The notes below the pieces were generated by a model, which was not told where the DNA came from, made no database searches, and saw nothing but the letters and a program-made list of their open reading frames with translations. A DNA stretch of 64,000 nucleotides from assembly GCA_030144725.1 (NCBI GenBank), contig JASKMD010000003.1, forward strand, positions 8,147,237-8,211,236, in the 5' to 3' direction. Source of the DNA: Haematococcus lacustris (lineage: Eukaryota > Chlorophyta > Chlorophyceae > Chlamydomonadales > Haematococcaceae). Position 1 is the stretch's first letter. Each line of letters opens with the position of its first letter. Below, one piece after another: positions 41,423-52,858 of this stretch. The translations under genes were made by a program, and so were the position numbers.

Positions 41423-44400
41423 GGCAGGAGGGAGGAGGGCAGGAGGGAGGAGGGCAGGAGGGAGGAGGGCAGCAGGGAGGAGGGCAGCTGGGAGGAGGGC
41501 AGCAGGGAGGAGGGCAGCTGGGAGGAGGGCAGGAGGGAGGAGGGCAGGAGGGAGGAGGGCAGGAGGGAGGAGGGCAGCAGGGAGGAGGGCAGCTGGGAGG
41601 AGGGCAGCAGGGAGGAGGGCAGCTGGGAGGAGGGCAGCAGGGAGGAGGGCAGCTGGGAGGGGGGCAGGAGGGAGGAGGGCAGCAGGGAGGAGGGCAGCTG
41701 GGAGGAGGGCAGCAGGGAGGAGGGCAGCTGGGAGGAGGGCAGCAGGGAGGAGGGCAGCAGGGAGGAGGGCAGCAGGGAGGAGGGCAGCTGGGAGGAGGGC
41801 AGCAGGGAGGAGGGCAGCTGGGAGGAGGGCAGCAGGGAGGAGGGCAGCTGGGAGGAGGGCAGCAGGGAGGAGGGCAGGAGGGAGGAGGGCAGCAGGGAGG
41901 AGGGCAGCTGGGAGGAGGGCAGCAGGGAGGAGGGCAGCTGGGAGGAGGGCAGCAGGGAGGAGGGCAGCTGGGAGGGGGGCAGGAGGGAGGAGGGCAGCAG
42001 GGAGGAGGGCAGCTGGGAGGAGGGCAGCAGGGAGGAGGGCAGCTGGGAGGAGGGCAGCAGGGAGGAGGGCAGGAGGGAGGAGGGCAGCTGGGAGGAGGGC
42101 AGCAGGGAGGAGGGCAGCTGGGAGGAGGGCAGCAGGGAGGAGGGCAGCTGGGAGGAGGGCAGCAGGGAGGAGGGCAGGAGGGAGGAGGGCAGCAGGGAGG
42201 AGGGCAGCTGGGAGGAGGGCAGCAGGGAGGAGGGCAGCTGGGAGGAGGGCAGCAGGGAGGAGGGCAGCTGGGAGGAGGGCAGCAGGGAGGAGGGCAGCTG
42301 GGAGGAGGGCAGCAGGGAGGAGGGCAGCTGGGAGGAGGGCAGCTGGGAGGAGGGCAGCTGGGAGGAGGGCAGCAGGGAGGAGGGCAGGAGGGAGGGGGGC
42401 AGCTGGGAGGAGGGCAGCAGGGAGGAGGGCAGCTGGGAGGAGGGCAGCAGGGAGGAGGGCAGCTGGGAGAAGGGCAGCAGGGAGGAGGGCAGGAGGGAGG
42501 AGGGCAGCAGGGAGGAGGGCAGGAGGGAGGAGGGCAGCTGGGAGGAGGGCAGCAGGGAGGGGGGCAGCTGGGAGGAGGGCAGCTGGGAGGAGGGCAGCAG
42601 GGAGGAGGGCAGCTGGGAGGAGGGCAGCTGGGAGGAGGGCAGCTGGGAGGAGGGCAGCAGGGAGGAGGGCAGCTGGGAGGAGGGCAGCTGGGAGGAGGGC
42701 AGCTGGGAGGGGGGCAGCTGGGAGGGGGGCAGCTGGGAGGAGGGCAGCTGGGAGGGGGGCAGCTGGGAGGAGGGCAGCTGGGAGGAGGGCAGCTGGGAGG
42801 AGGGCAGCAGGGAGGAGGGCAGCTGGGAGGAGGGCAGCTGGGAGGAGGGCAGCTGGGAGGAGGGCAGCTGGGAGGAGGGCAGCAGGGAGGAGGGCAGCTG
42901 GGAGGAGGGCAGCAGGGAGGAGGGCAGCTGGGAGGAGGGCAGCTGGGAGGAGGGCAGCTGGGAGGAGGGCAGCAGGGAGGAGGGCAGCTGGGAGGAGGGC
43001 AGCTGGGAGGAGGGCAGCTGGGAGGAGGGCAGCAGGGAGGAGGGCAGCTGGGAGGAGGGCAGCTGGGAGGAGGGCAGCTGGGAGGGGGGCAGCTGGGAGG
43101 GGGGCAGCTGGGAGGAGGGCAGCTGGGAGGGGGGCAGCTGGGAGGAGGGCAGCTGGGAGGAGGGCAGCAGGGAGGAGGGCAGCTGGGAGGAGGGCAGCAG
43201 GGAGGAGGGCAGCTGGGAGGAGGGCAGCTGGGAGGAGGGCAGCTGGGAGGAGGGCAGCAGGGAGGAGGGCAGCTGGGAGGAGGGCAGCTGGGAGGAGGGC
43301 AGCTGGGAGGGGGGCAGCTGGGAGGAGGGCAGCTGGGAGGAGGGCAGCTGGGAGGAGGGCAGCTGGGAGGAGGGCAGCTGGGAGGGGGGCAGCTGGGAGG
43401 AGGGCAGCTGGGAGGAGGGCAGCTGGGAGGAGGGCAGCTGGGAGGAGGGCAGCTGGGAGGAGGGCAGCAGGGAGGAGGGCAGGAGGGAGGAGGGCAGCTG
43501 GGAGGAGGGCAGCAGGGAGGGGGGCAGCTGGGAGGAGGGCAGCTGGGAGGAGGGCAGCAGGGAGGAGGGCAGCTGGGAGGAGGGCAGCTGGGAGGAGGGC
43601 AGCTGGGAGGAGGGCAGCAGGGAGGAGGGCAGCTGGGAGGAGGGCAGCTGGGAGGAGGGCAGCTGGGAGGGGGGCAGCTGGGAGGGGGGCAGCTGGGAGG
43701 AGGGCAGCTGGGAGGGGGGCAGCTGGGAGGAGGGCAGCTGGGAGGAGGGCAGCTGGGAGGAGGGCAGCAGGGAGGAGGGCAGCTGGGAGGAGGGCAGCTG
43801 GGAGGAGGGCAGCTGGGAGGAGGGCAGCTGGGAGGAGGGCAGCAGGGAGGAGGGCAGCTGGGAGGAGGGCAGCAGGGAGGAGGGCAGCTGGGAGGAGGGC
43901 AGCTGGGAGGAGGGCAGCTGGGAGGAGGGCAGCAGGGAGGAGGGCAGCTGGGAGGAGGGCAGCTGGGAGGAGGGCAGCTGGGAGGGGGGCAGCTGGGAGG
44001 AGGGCAGCTGGGAGGAGGGCAGCTGGGAGGAGGGCAGCTGGGAGGAGGGCAGCTGGGAGGGGGGCAGCTGGGAGGAGGGCAGCTGGGAGGAGGGCAGCTG
44101 GGAGGAGGGCAGCTGGGAGGAGGGCAGCTGGGAGGAGGGCAGCAGGGAGGAGGGCAGGAGGGAGGAGGGCAGCTGGGAGGAGGGCAGCAGGGAGGGGGCA
44201 GCTGGGAGGAGGGCAGCTGGGAGGAGGGCAGCAGGGAGGAGGGCAGCTGGGAGGAGGGCAGCTGGGAGGAGGGCAGCTGGGAGGAGGGCAGCAGGGAGGA
44301 GGGCAGCTGGGAGGAGGGCAGCTGGGAGGAGGGCAGCTGGGAGGGGGCAGCTGGGAGGGGGGCAGCTGGGAGGAGGGCAGCTGGGAGGGGGGCAGCTGGG

Positions 44401-45199
44401 AGGAGGGCAGCTGGGAGGAGGGCAGCTGGGAGGAGGGCAGCTGGGAGGAGGGCAGCTGGGAGGAGGGCAGCAGGGAGGAGGGCAGCAGGGAGGAGGGCAG
44501 CAGGGAGGAGGGCAGCAGGGAGGAGGGCAGCAGGGAGGAGGGCAGCAGGGAGGAGGGCAGCAGGGAGGAGGGCAGCAGGGAGGAGGGCAGCAGGGAGGAG
44601 GGCAGCAGGGAGGAGGGCAGCAGGGAGGAGGGCAGCAGGGAGGAGGGCAGCAGGGAGGAGGGCAGCAGGGAGGAGGGCAGCAGGGAGGAGGGCAGCAGGG
44701 AGGAGGGCAGCAGGGAGGAGGGCAGCAGGGAGGAGGGCAGCAGGGAGGAGGGCAGCAGGGAGGAGGGCAGCAGGGAGGAGGGCAGCAGGGAGGAGGGCAG
44801 CAGGGAGGAGGGCAGCAGGGAGGAGGGCAGCAGGGAGGAGGGCAGCAGGGAGGAGGGCAGCAGGGAGGAGGGCAGCAGGGAGGAGGGCAGCAGGGAGGAG
44901 GGCAGCAGGGAGGAGGGCAGCAGGGAGGAGGGCAGCAGGGAGGAGGGCAGCAGGGAGGAGGGCAGCAGGGAGGAGGGCAGCAGGGAGGAGGGCAGCAGGG
45001 AGGAGGGCAGCAGGGAGGAGGGCAGCAGGGAGGAGGGCAGCAGGGAGGAGGGCAGCAGGGAGGAGGGCAGCAGGGAGGAGGGCAGCAGGGAGGAGGGCAG
45101 CAGGGAGGAGGGCAGCAGGGAGGAGGGCAGCAGGGAGGAGGGCAGCAGGGAGGAGGGCAGCAGGGAGGAGGGCAGCAGGGAGGAGGGCAGCAGGGAGGG
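41423..45199 (+). repeat. 15-bp minisatellite, about 3.78 kb (GGGAGGAGGGCAGCW)
   Basis: About 250 head-to-tail 15-mers with three main variants: GGCAGGAGGGAGGAG, GGCAGCAGGGAGGAG and GGCAGCTGGGAGGAG. A higher-order duplication is present: 42541-43020 and 43501-43980 are identical over 480 bp at 960-bp spacing. From 44461 to 45197 it is homogeneous GGCAGCAGGGAGGAG. The unit has no stop in several frames, which explains the 1,400-1,600-codon frames. It sits in an intron of the nucleoside hydrolase gene. The G-rich strand (GGGAGGAGGGCAGCAGGGAG) has G-quadruplex potential. Confidence 0.97.
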
Positions 45200-45209
45200 G
45201 GGAGCTCAC

Positions 45210-46182
45210 CTGCTCAGCATCCCCCAGACCATCTTTCCCAAACCAGTTGTTGGGCGGTGTGGGGGGAGCCAGGAGGGGCTCCTCTGCTCCCAGGTACACT
45301 GCGGGCAGCCTGCGGCACACTCATGGCCGCCCTGCATGCGGGTGTACTCGCAGCTGTGGTGGGTCACACTTGCTTGTATGTGCACAGCACTCATTGCCAA
45401 GAGGCGTGCCATGCTTTGAAAGTGGTGGTGACGGTGCTTGCGATGGGTGATGCAAATGATGGACGTTGTTTAGACATGTCCGCGCCATTGCTTTCATCCC
45501 TCCTTAGTCCCTGGCCTCTGTCTGACTCTCTAAGTCTTACTCTTAGTCCAGGGTCAACCCTCCATGTTCCAGGCTTCCCAGATGACTTCATCACTGGTAA
45601 ACCTTGCAAGATTACTGCAACCAGTGAATGCTGTGGATATGATTTGTGGGTGGCATTGACGTTGATGATGGTAGTGGTTCTAGAGTCAAGCTCATCAGCT
45701 GAGTTGAGCTCTTGAATTAAGGTGAGCTGTCAAGCTACACTTTACCAGTCTTGTTTAGATGGAACCGTACTGCATGGACACTCGCAGGCTTCAAGAGCTG
45801 TGTTGGGAGGGGCGTGTGGGGGGAGTGACCTGAGCTGTGAGACACATATATGCTTAAATTGAGTGCAGGGGTATGCCTTCAGAGTCATAACTTACTCCCC
45901 AGCAACGCACCTGGGATGTCAGTCCGTTCGCACAGCGTTAACACGCGGCACACATTGCGAGCCACTTGTGCGACTGCCTGCGGCCGCATGCCAGTGGCGG
46001 GTTGAGGACTGGTGCTTGCAGTCTTGTAACTTGCATTCGCATTAAACGCAGACCGTGTTGCCATGCACGCACGAGATGCCGAGCACATTGCATTCCGCAT
46101 CCGCCAGGGCCAGCAGCAAGCCTTGAGCATCGTCCACCCCCGCATCGCAGTCGATCCAAATGTCCCGTTTTCCTTTAGCCAT
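45210..46182 (-). CDS. Nucleoside hydrolase (IUNH family), 5' three exons
   Basis: Exon 1 (46182-46054) starts with ATG and encodes the IUNH signature IWIDCDAGVDDAQGLLLAL (D-x-D-x-G-x-D-D, the Ca-binding aspartates) and VLGISCVHGNT. Exon 2 (45977-45911; acceptor CGGCCGCAG, donor GTGCGT) gives QVARNVCRVLTLCERTDIP. Exon 3 (45298-45210; acceptor CTGCCCGCAG, donor GTGAGC) gives VYLGAEEPLLAPP and FGKDGLGD. The phases fit (129, 67 and 89 nt). These enzymes hydrolyse the N-glycosidic bond of purine or pyrimidine ribonucleosides in salvage. About 95 of roughly 320 residues are present. The rest must lie beyond the minisatellite, in the gap, or be lost. Confidence 0.85.
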
Positions 46183-46526
46183 GGAATGGCGTTTGCGATA
46201 CGCCTGGTGCAGAGTGGGCCTGATGCGATTGATACAATGCGAAAAACAACACCGCATCCGCCAAGAACAGGGGGAAGTGTGTGCTTCAATTGAAGTTGTG
46301 CCAGAGGGAGGCATGCAAGCAGAGGGAGGCATGCAAGCAGATGCGACGGGAGGCATGCAAGCAGTTTCCCGGGCGCGTGGTGCTGGTGCATGAGTTCCGG
46401 ACCAGCCGTGTCAGCTCTGCCCGCACCAACGTGGTGGCAGGTCAGGCTGAGTCCTTCAGGTGAGAGACCTCAGATGCACTCGCACTGTAGGAGTGGAGTC
46501 ATTACATAGCTGTCTAGACTGTGCCC

Positions 46527-46530
46527 TGCA
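46527..46530. repeat. Target-site duplication TGCA, left copy A
   Basis: TGCA directly before GGTCACCCCC, repeated at 50421-50424 directly after GGGGGTGACC. Confidence 0.7.
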
Positions 46531-49500
46531 GGTCACCCCCGCCATTGGCCCCGCAATTCACTTTTTGGCACCGTCTTTGATCTGCTACATGTAATTATTC
46601 CACCGTTTGGCTCTACATCTCACAACGGTGTCGCTAGCAGGTTAGGCCCTCTTTTGTCAATTGTACTTCATTGTCTCGACGACTTAATTAGCTTCGCAAT
46701 GTGATTCTCTATCTGTTTATATGCGTGTCGCAACAGGAGAGATGAATTGGTGGCCGGAGGCATGTCCGTGCCGAGCAGCCTTTGCTGCCGTCGGACTCGC
46801 AACTCGCGTATACTTCCCAGGCAAGCACGGGGTGCTGTTTCTTAACGCGTGTTGCATACGATGCTAACACATGCAACCAAATCTGCTAACCTCCACAGGT
46901 GCTTGGCTGTTGTGAGGATCAGCATCAAACCCACATCAGCCCAAGGCTCTTCCAAGCAGGAGTGCAGCAAGGTAATCAGCTCTTGAAAACAGTGAGGAAG
47001 AGGTGAGTAAGGTTGTACTATAACTCACCTTGTCTAGGTCAGTTTGATGTTCACTCGCACACTTCCGCAACGCATGACAGGCATGAACAGCTGAGGGTAG
47101 CACACAACTGTCATGAGCCTTAGTTTCATATTATTTCTACTTATTTCCAACCATTTATTGTGGTGTGTGCCCCAAGCGACCTTGTCTTTTTGATTGTGTG
47201 TGCAGGATGCCTGTAAATCACCCCCATCTCAAAAACCCATATGCAAGGGATGAGCAAGATGCAAGACGGTGTGCTGTTTGTGGACTCACGTCAGCAGCCA
47301 AGAATAGGGATGGGTATGTGAAGGTTGACCGAGTGGGGGAGGATGCGTGCCACAGCAGCTACCTGGTTGTCTTTGGCCACGCTAGCGTGCCAGTCAGCCA
47401 GTCAGCCTGCCAGGAGCACCCCAGCCACAGTTTGACAATGAGGCGGAGCTTGCTAGGGTAGCACAGTTCCAAGAGCACTTCCGTGAGCTGGATCAGGCAT
47501 TGACTGCCTTGCAGCTACTTCCAGGCCCACCTGCACAGCCTACCGGAACCCCTCTGAGGCTGTTCAACCGGTTTGCTGTGCTTGACCTTGAGTCTGGTGT
47601 GCCACAGGAGCAGGAGGCACTTGAAGTGCAAGTGCTGCCTTCGGCACGCAGCCAAAAGCGCCGCCGCTTGCTGCTAGCCACTCCTTCAGCCCACCCCACC
47701 CTACCCACCCTCCCCACCCCACCCTCCCTCCCCACCTTCCCCACCCTCCCTCCTTCCCCTCCCCACCCTCCCCACCCCTTCCACCCTCCCACCCTCCCCA
47801 CCCTCCCCACCCTCCCCACCCTCCCCACCCACCCTCCCCACCCCACCCTCCTTGCAGCCCACCCTTCCCTTCCTACAGCAGCCCTGCAGCCCTGCAGCCT
47901 TGGAGCAGTCTTGCAGGAGGTGCAGCCAATGTTGCTGCCTGTCACAGGCTCCCGAAAGCGACAGCGTACACAGCCCCCCTCCACAGCTACACCTGACCTC
48001 ACCCTCACAACAGACGCAACCACCAGCCCCGCAAGCACATCCCACTCGGTGGTGTTGCGTCACATGGGCAGTGTGGCCCGTGTCCTAAAGCGGCTGTCTT
48101 GGAGTGACAGGGCTGCCGTCATCAGCCTGCTTGAAGAGCAGGGCATCATTGAGCAACTAACAGACTCGCACATCTTAGGTGCCATGGTTCTAGCCCGCAT
48201 GAAGACCCAAAAGCCAACCTAGCGCGCTTGGTGCCCCCAGAGGTGAAGGAGCAGCGTCGTGTCACAGCGTTTGCTAAAGCCTCCGGTATGGACAGAGCGG
48301 CTGTTGCACAAGCAGCTAGCGAGAACGCTACAGCACTCACAACAGACCCCACCGGTCGCCTGTTGTACTTCACTGAGCGCTTGGACCAACGCGGCAACCC
48401 AGGGATCAGCCAGGCGCAGTTTGATGGGGTACGCCAGGCTTGGCATGACTACACTAAGCCATCTCCTTCCGTGAAGGACCTGTGCCAGTTCTCTGAGCGC
48501 ATGGCGGCCGGGTGCGTTGCTCAGCTTGGCATGCATGGGGTAGGCAGATAGGGTAGTGGGGTAGCAATGGGCATGCATGCATGGGGTAGGCAAATTGGTA
48601 GTGGGGTAGGCATGGGGTAGGCAGAGGGGTAGTAGGGTAGGCATGGGGCATGGGGACAGTTGCTCAGCATGTGACGACTTGTCATGCATATCATGCTTGC
48701 GCAGAAGCCAGAAGAGGACTCTTGTCACGGAGACAAAGCGATACTATGACAGCTCAGAGGAGGAGATATGGCGGCAGTATTTCGAGAACTTTCCTCCTTG
48801 TCGTGAAGCACGGGGGCCAGTGGCGCTGAGTCTGTTTGGGGAACTGAAGCCTCGATGGGTCAAGAAGCTCACTGAGGCTCAGAGGCAAGTGTGCGTGTGC
48901 CGGACTTGCTGCAACATCAATTTCCTCCTCAAAGCCCTGGCCAAACACAAGAGCCTCTTGCAACTGCCTAGCCTTGTGGACCCCCCAGAGCCCCACCCCC
49001 AGCCCCACCCCCACCCCCAGCCCCAGCACCAGCACCAGCCATTGATTGATGACGGTGATGAGGACATTCACTCACCATTCTCAGATCCTAATCACGAGTT
49101 TGAGCACGGGGCAGCTGCATTCAGCCACCAGACCACCACCTCCCAGATCCCCACTCTCAGTGCCAGTGTTGTACGTGCCATGTGCATGTGCCCATGTGAC
49201 GCTGGTGTGCATCACATAGAGTGCATGCGTCGGTCTTGCTCAATGTGCAGAAGCAAGCAGTTGCATCTAAAGCCGGGTGTGGATGGGTCCACCATGTCAC
49301 GGATGGTTGTGCTGGGCAATTCAAAGGTACCCCAGCATTGCAACAGCACCGTCGCATGGCACTGAACTTGTCTGTGCCAACGTGGTGGTCGTATGGTGCC
49401 ACCTCCCACTTCAAGGGCAGGCATGACTCAGAGGGTGGAGTCTTGAAGCATAAGCTCAGGGATATGGTCCTGGCAGATCATGATGGCTTGGCCACGTGCA

Positions 49501-50420
49501 AGGCTCAACTGCTTTCAATAGTAAGCACACAGAGCCTGCATCTCAAGTTGGTGCGTGCAAGGCCCACCGGGACAGGGCAAAAGTGATGTGGAGGGAGTGC
49601 TTGGTGTTGGATGAGGGGGTGGGGAAGGAGTGCTACAAGCAAGATGAGGATGCTGACAGCTTCAAATGTACAGTACAAGGGTCTCGTGCACAACACAGCA
49701 TGTATTTTCCTGTCGACACTCATGGTGAGCTCATGTGGTCGATGACGGCATGTGCTTGTGGTGCACGCATGAGCAACCCCCCTCAGCCGTGTGGTGCACA
49801 ATGCCGTGGTTCGATGCCTCTTGAGCCAATGCCCATGCTGCTAGACAAGGAAGCTGCTAGGCAAGCTGCTTTGAACGCAGAGTGTATTAGGCTCATGCGC
49901 TTGGACAACCCTGGTATGCCTCAGTTTGATACACTGAACAAGGACCTATTGAAAGCATGGTGCAAGCATAACAACATCAGAGGGGTTTCAAGTAAATCAA
50001 AGAGAGAAGGTTGAGGCACCACGGCACATGTAACAATGAGAGCCAGAGCCAGCCCGAGCCATCCCGACAACATAGTGCCAAGTGATGATGTAGCGCTGTC
50101 AAGATGCAGCTTGTATTTGCATCGAGTCATGCCGCGACGTAAATGAGGTAAGGGATGCCAGCTGGCTGACTTGTGCGCCGTTGGCACTTGTGCCGTTGGC
50201 TTACGGCGTGCGTAGAAGGATGGCCAGCCTCGCCTTATGATGTGCGTGAGTCTTTTAGGAGCGGAAGGCACAGGTCAGGTTTGGGCGGGCGCCGATCTGA
50301 GCTAGTGTTTTGCGGCTGGTGGGTGTCGCATACGCCTGTTACACCCGGCTGCGTCAAAACTTTGTCACGAGCTACACGGAGATTCGCGCCCCAGACCCTC
50401 TCACATTGGCGGGGGTGACC
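46531..50420 (+). mobile_element. DNA transposon copy A (3,890 bp), GGTCACCCC family
   Basis: The left end GGTCACCCCCGCCATTG (46531) matches the reverse complement of the right end, GGTCACCCCCGCCAATG (ending at 50420). TGCA flanks both sides (46527-46530 and 50421-50424) as a 4-bp target duplication. The element sits in the intron of the Fanzor remnant: removing it and one TGCA leaves an intron of about 160 bp with GTGAGA and TTGCAG borders. Inside is a frameshifted, internally deleted relative of the protein encoded by copy B. It is probably non-autonomous. Confidence 0.8.
47205..50014 (+). pseudogene. Broken DDE-like transposase of copy A
   Basis: Pieces in order: an N-terminal Cys motif (NPYARDEQDARRCAVCG); a helical region interrupted by a CCCACCCTC-rich insertion (47695-47860); an exon after acceptor TGCTTGCGCAG (48707) with VCVCRTCCNINFLLKALAKH; then DGCAGQFKGTPALQQHRRMA and SHFKGRHDSEGG; and a C-terminal part with WSMTACACGARMS. 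The frame breaks near 47440 and near 48210 (a 1-nt shift), and is lost again near 49260. There the segment with the first catalytic Asp present in copy B (CDWSEKL) is missing. Inactive by inspection. It would have been a nuclear, TIR-binding recombinase. Confidence 0.65.
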
Positions 50421-50863
50421 TGCACTGTTCAGGCTGTACATGGCTTGACTTAACACTTGGTTTGGTGAGGAAGGGTCTTACAAGTGAGCATTGACATATG
50501 TTGCCTTGCAGGTGGCTGTACCCGGTGCGCAGCATGGCGACGCGGTCCCGGATCCGGGGCTTGATGTGCTCTACAAGCAATGTCATCAAGCGCAAGTTCT
50601 ACGACCGAGACGTGTCAGCCGCGCTGACCATCGCCCGCATTGCAGCCGGGCCGGGCCGCCCACGCGAGCTCAGCAGCTGGCTGGGCCGCCCCGCCATGCC
50701 CAGGCAGAGTGGGCCAGGAGTGGGTGCAAGTGCGCGACAGAGGCCTGCTGCGGAAGTTGCAGCGGCGGCACCAGCGGCAGCGACAGTGACATGTGTATCA
50801 TGCCATGAGCCAAACAAACAAACAATACGATTGCCCCTTACAAAGGGGGTGTGTGTGCGCTAG

Positions 50864-50912
50864 AGTGTGCATAGGGTAGGGCTCTAGCGAATAGGTTAGG
50901 GACACGTAGGGT
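50864..50912. other. Spacer between Fanzor remnant and copy B
   Basis: Contains GGTTAGGGACACG, and TTAGGGACAC recurs just outside the right end of copy B (54356). This may be an older flanking repeat. Confidence 0.4.
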
Positions 50913-51439
50913 AGGTGGTCACCCCTCCCATTGAACCACCAACCCGCCTAACGATAAGGGACAACGGCTTTTCCGGACTCATTTCTGCACACTGAGCCAC
51001 ACGCTGAGCTGGTCGGGCATGTTGCCGGGTATCCGACCCTACCGAGCCTGCGGACTTGATGTACGTTGACCCAGTAGCAGTGAGTCCCTGTTAAACGCGA
51101 TGGATAGTGCGCGATGTGCGAGGGGCCCGACCTCATGTCCAACATGATAACCAACATGCGCTGGCTCAGGGGCTCTGAAACTTGGAGGAGACCACAGTAG
51201 GAGCACAGCAGTGGCAACTGCATCAATCCCTTGTTGATTAGGCTCCATAAGGTGGGCAAACACTCCTCCATGCTGCCCAATCTGCTGATGCCAGTATGAC
51301 GACCATCAAACTCAATCGAACTCTCCAGCCCTGCGTCACTGGCTAGGGAACTTAGCTGTGGACCCCCTGCCAAGTTCTCATCTCTTGCTGAGATTTGCCC
51401 ATATGTGTTTAAGAAGCTGGCGTGTGCACATGCTTGCAG

Positions 51440-52848
51440 GATGCTCGCATCCAAGTACCACCCCTACAAACGGCAGGGGGGCCAGGCTGCCCGATGTGTG
51501 TGTTGTGTGAGGTCTACGCCAGCTGGCAGCACTGGCTGGGTGGAGATCCATGTGGAGGGGGAGACAGCCTCGTACCGCTCCGGACAGAGTCGGCCAGGTC
51601 ACAGCCCAGATGGATGATGTCATCACAGCCTGCAGATGCCTGAAGCCTTCACAGGTTCCACTGGCCCATAGAAGTTGTGCCGAGGCTGCTGCAGCTGCGC
51701 ATGCTGTGTGCCAGCGGCTGCGGGGGCAGGAGCCAGCCAGCCAGCTCCAGCCCATGCCCAGTCTTTGCTCCACACCCTCGCAAGCAGTTGCACAGCCTGG
51801 GCCAGCCCATGCGCCCTGCCCCCACCATCTCCCAGACCACCACCCATCACAGTCTCAGCTGCAGGGACTGCTGCACCTACCAGGGCTCTCCATCCTCACC
51901 AGGCCTGCCACCAACCCCGTGACCTCACCTGCCGAGGAGCAGCTGCCCATCATGTGAGTGCCCCTGCTGGATGATGGGCTGACGTGGCAAGCCAGCTGCA
52001 CAACATCAGTTGCACACTCAGGTTGCAGCCTGTTTTTGGCCATTTCACCTAGCACCCTGGTGGCAACACCACTCGTCACACTCCTGTGTGTGGTGTCATG
52101 CAGACACACCACTGAGGAGCAGGACGAGCAGACCATGCCCCCAAGCATGCCCAAGCAACAGCAGGACTGGGCCACCGCAAGGTGCGCTTTTCACTCCTCA
52201 GCCATGACCTGCAGCAGCCCTACCTTGCACCAGCCTTGCCCAGGCTATGGCCATAGCCTGACCTTCCCTTGGCCCTAGCCTGCCTTGCCCTTCTTGCTCC
52301 TTTGGTCCTTTGGCTGCAGGGCAATTGCTGCCGAGGTTCTCCAGCAGATACAGCAAGTACCCGTTGCAACCTGGACAACTTTTGCAACCTGTTGCAACCT
52401 GGACAACTTGCTCACTGCACTAGCCCAACACAAAAAGAGCTTGCAGCTGCCCCCCGCTGCAGCCATTGCTGCCCCCCTAGCTGCCCCCCTGGCTGCAGCA
52501 GGCGCTGCCCCTCAGCCGCCCCCCTACCAGGGGGTTGATGTCCCCCCTGTTGCTGAGGAGGAAGACGAATCCCTCACCGTGGCTGCCACTCCCTTCATCG
52601 ACCCACTTGGTGAAGTCGAGCAGCAGGAACATAGGTGGCAAGCAGAGCAAGAGCGTCAGCCTTGGCAGGCCGCCCCACCCTTCCCCCCTTCCCCCCTTCC
52701 CCCACCCCTCTCCCCTCCCCTCTACACTCCTGGCCTTCCGCCTGTCCCGCTGCATTCACCACCTCCCCTCCCCCCCCACTCCCCCATCCTAATCCCACCA
52801 CCTCCCAGCAAAACCACCTCCCAGCACCTCCCACCACCTCCCGGTTGA
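51440..52848 (+). CDS. N-terminal exons of the copy B transposase-like gene
   Basis: After acceptor TGCTTGCAG the first exon reads HPYKRQGGQAARCVCC, the counterpart of NPYARDEQDARRCAVCG in copy A. Later exons appear near 52105-52181 (donor GTGCGC) and from 52320 (acceptor TTGGCTGCAG), with CCNLDNLLTALAQHKKSLQL, matching CCNINFLLKALAKH of copy A. The Pro-rich end of this exon runs into a TGA at 52846. The catalytic part continues in another frame from about 52820, so there is an unrecognised intron or a 1-nt shift here. Confidence 0.55.
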
Positions 52849-52858
52849 GCTGCTGTGC

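Larger units (their letters stand above)
46281..50863 (+). pseudogene. Fanzor (eukaryotic TnpB-like) C-terminal remnant, interrupted
   Basis: Exon 46281-46459 encodes CKQFPGRVVLVHEFRTSRVS, the region of the second RuvC Glu motif (VDE.RTS). Exon 50512-50863 (acceptor TTGCCTTGCAG) encodes RIRGLMCSTSNVIKRKFYD, then RDVSAALTIARIAAG, the third RuvC motif (DRD.NAA.NI), and ends at a stop. The split Arg codon (AG|G) matches. TnpB/Fanzor proteins are RNA-guided nucleases carried by transposons. The N-terminal half, including the first RuvC Asp, is absent. The zinc-ribbon cysteines expected after RTS are replaced (VSSA). A REACKQ motif is triplicated at the 5' edge. The intron is occupied by a 3.9-kb DNA transposon. 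Family call by motif reading. Confidence 0.6.

Noticed and set aside
40733..45715. Open frames of about 1,480-1,660 codons across the minisatellite on both strands
   Set aside because: They run through 500 Ns and a 15-bp unit that lacks stops in several frames at once. The composition is pure repeat and no splice or start logic supports them.
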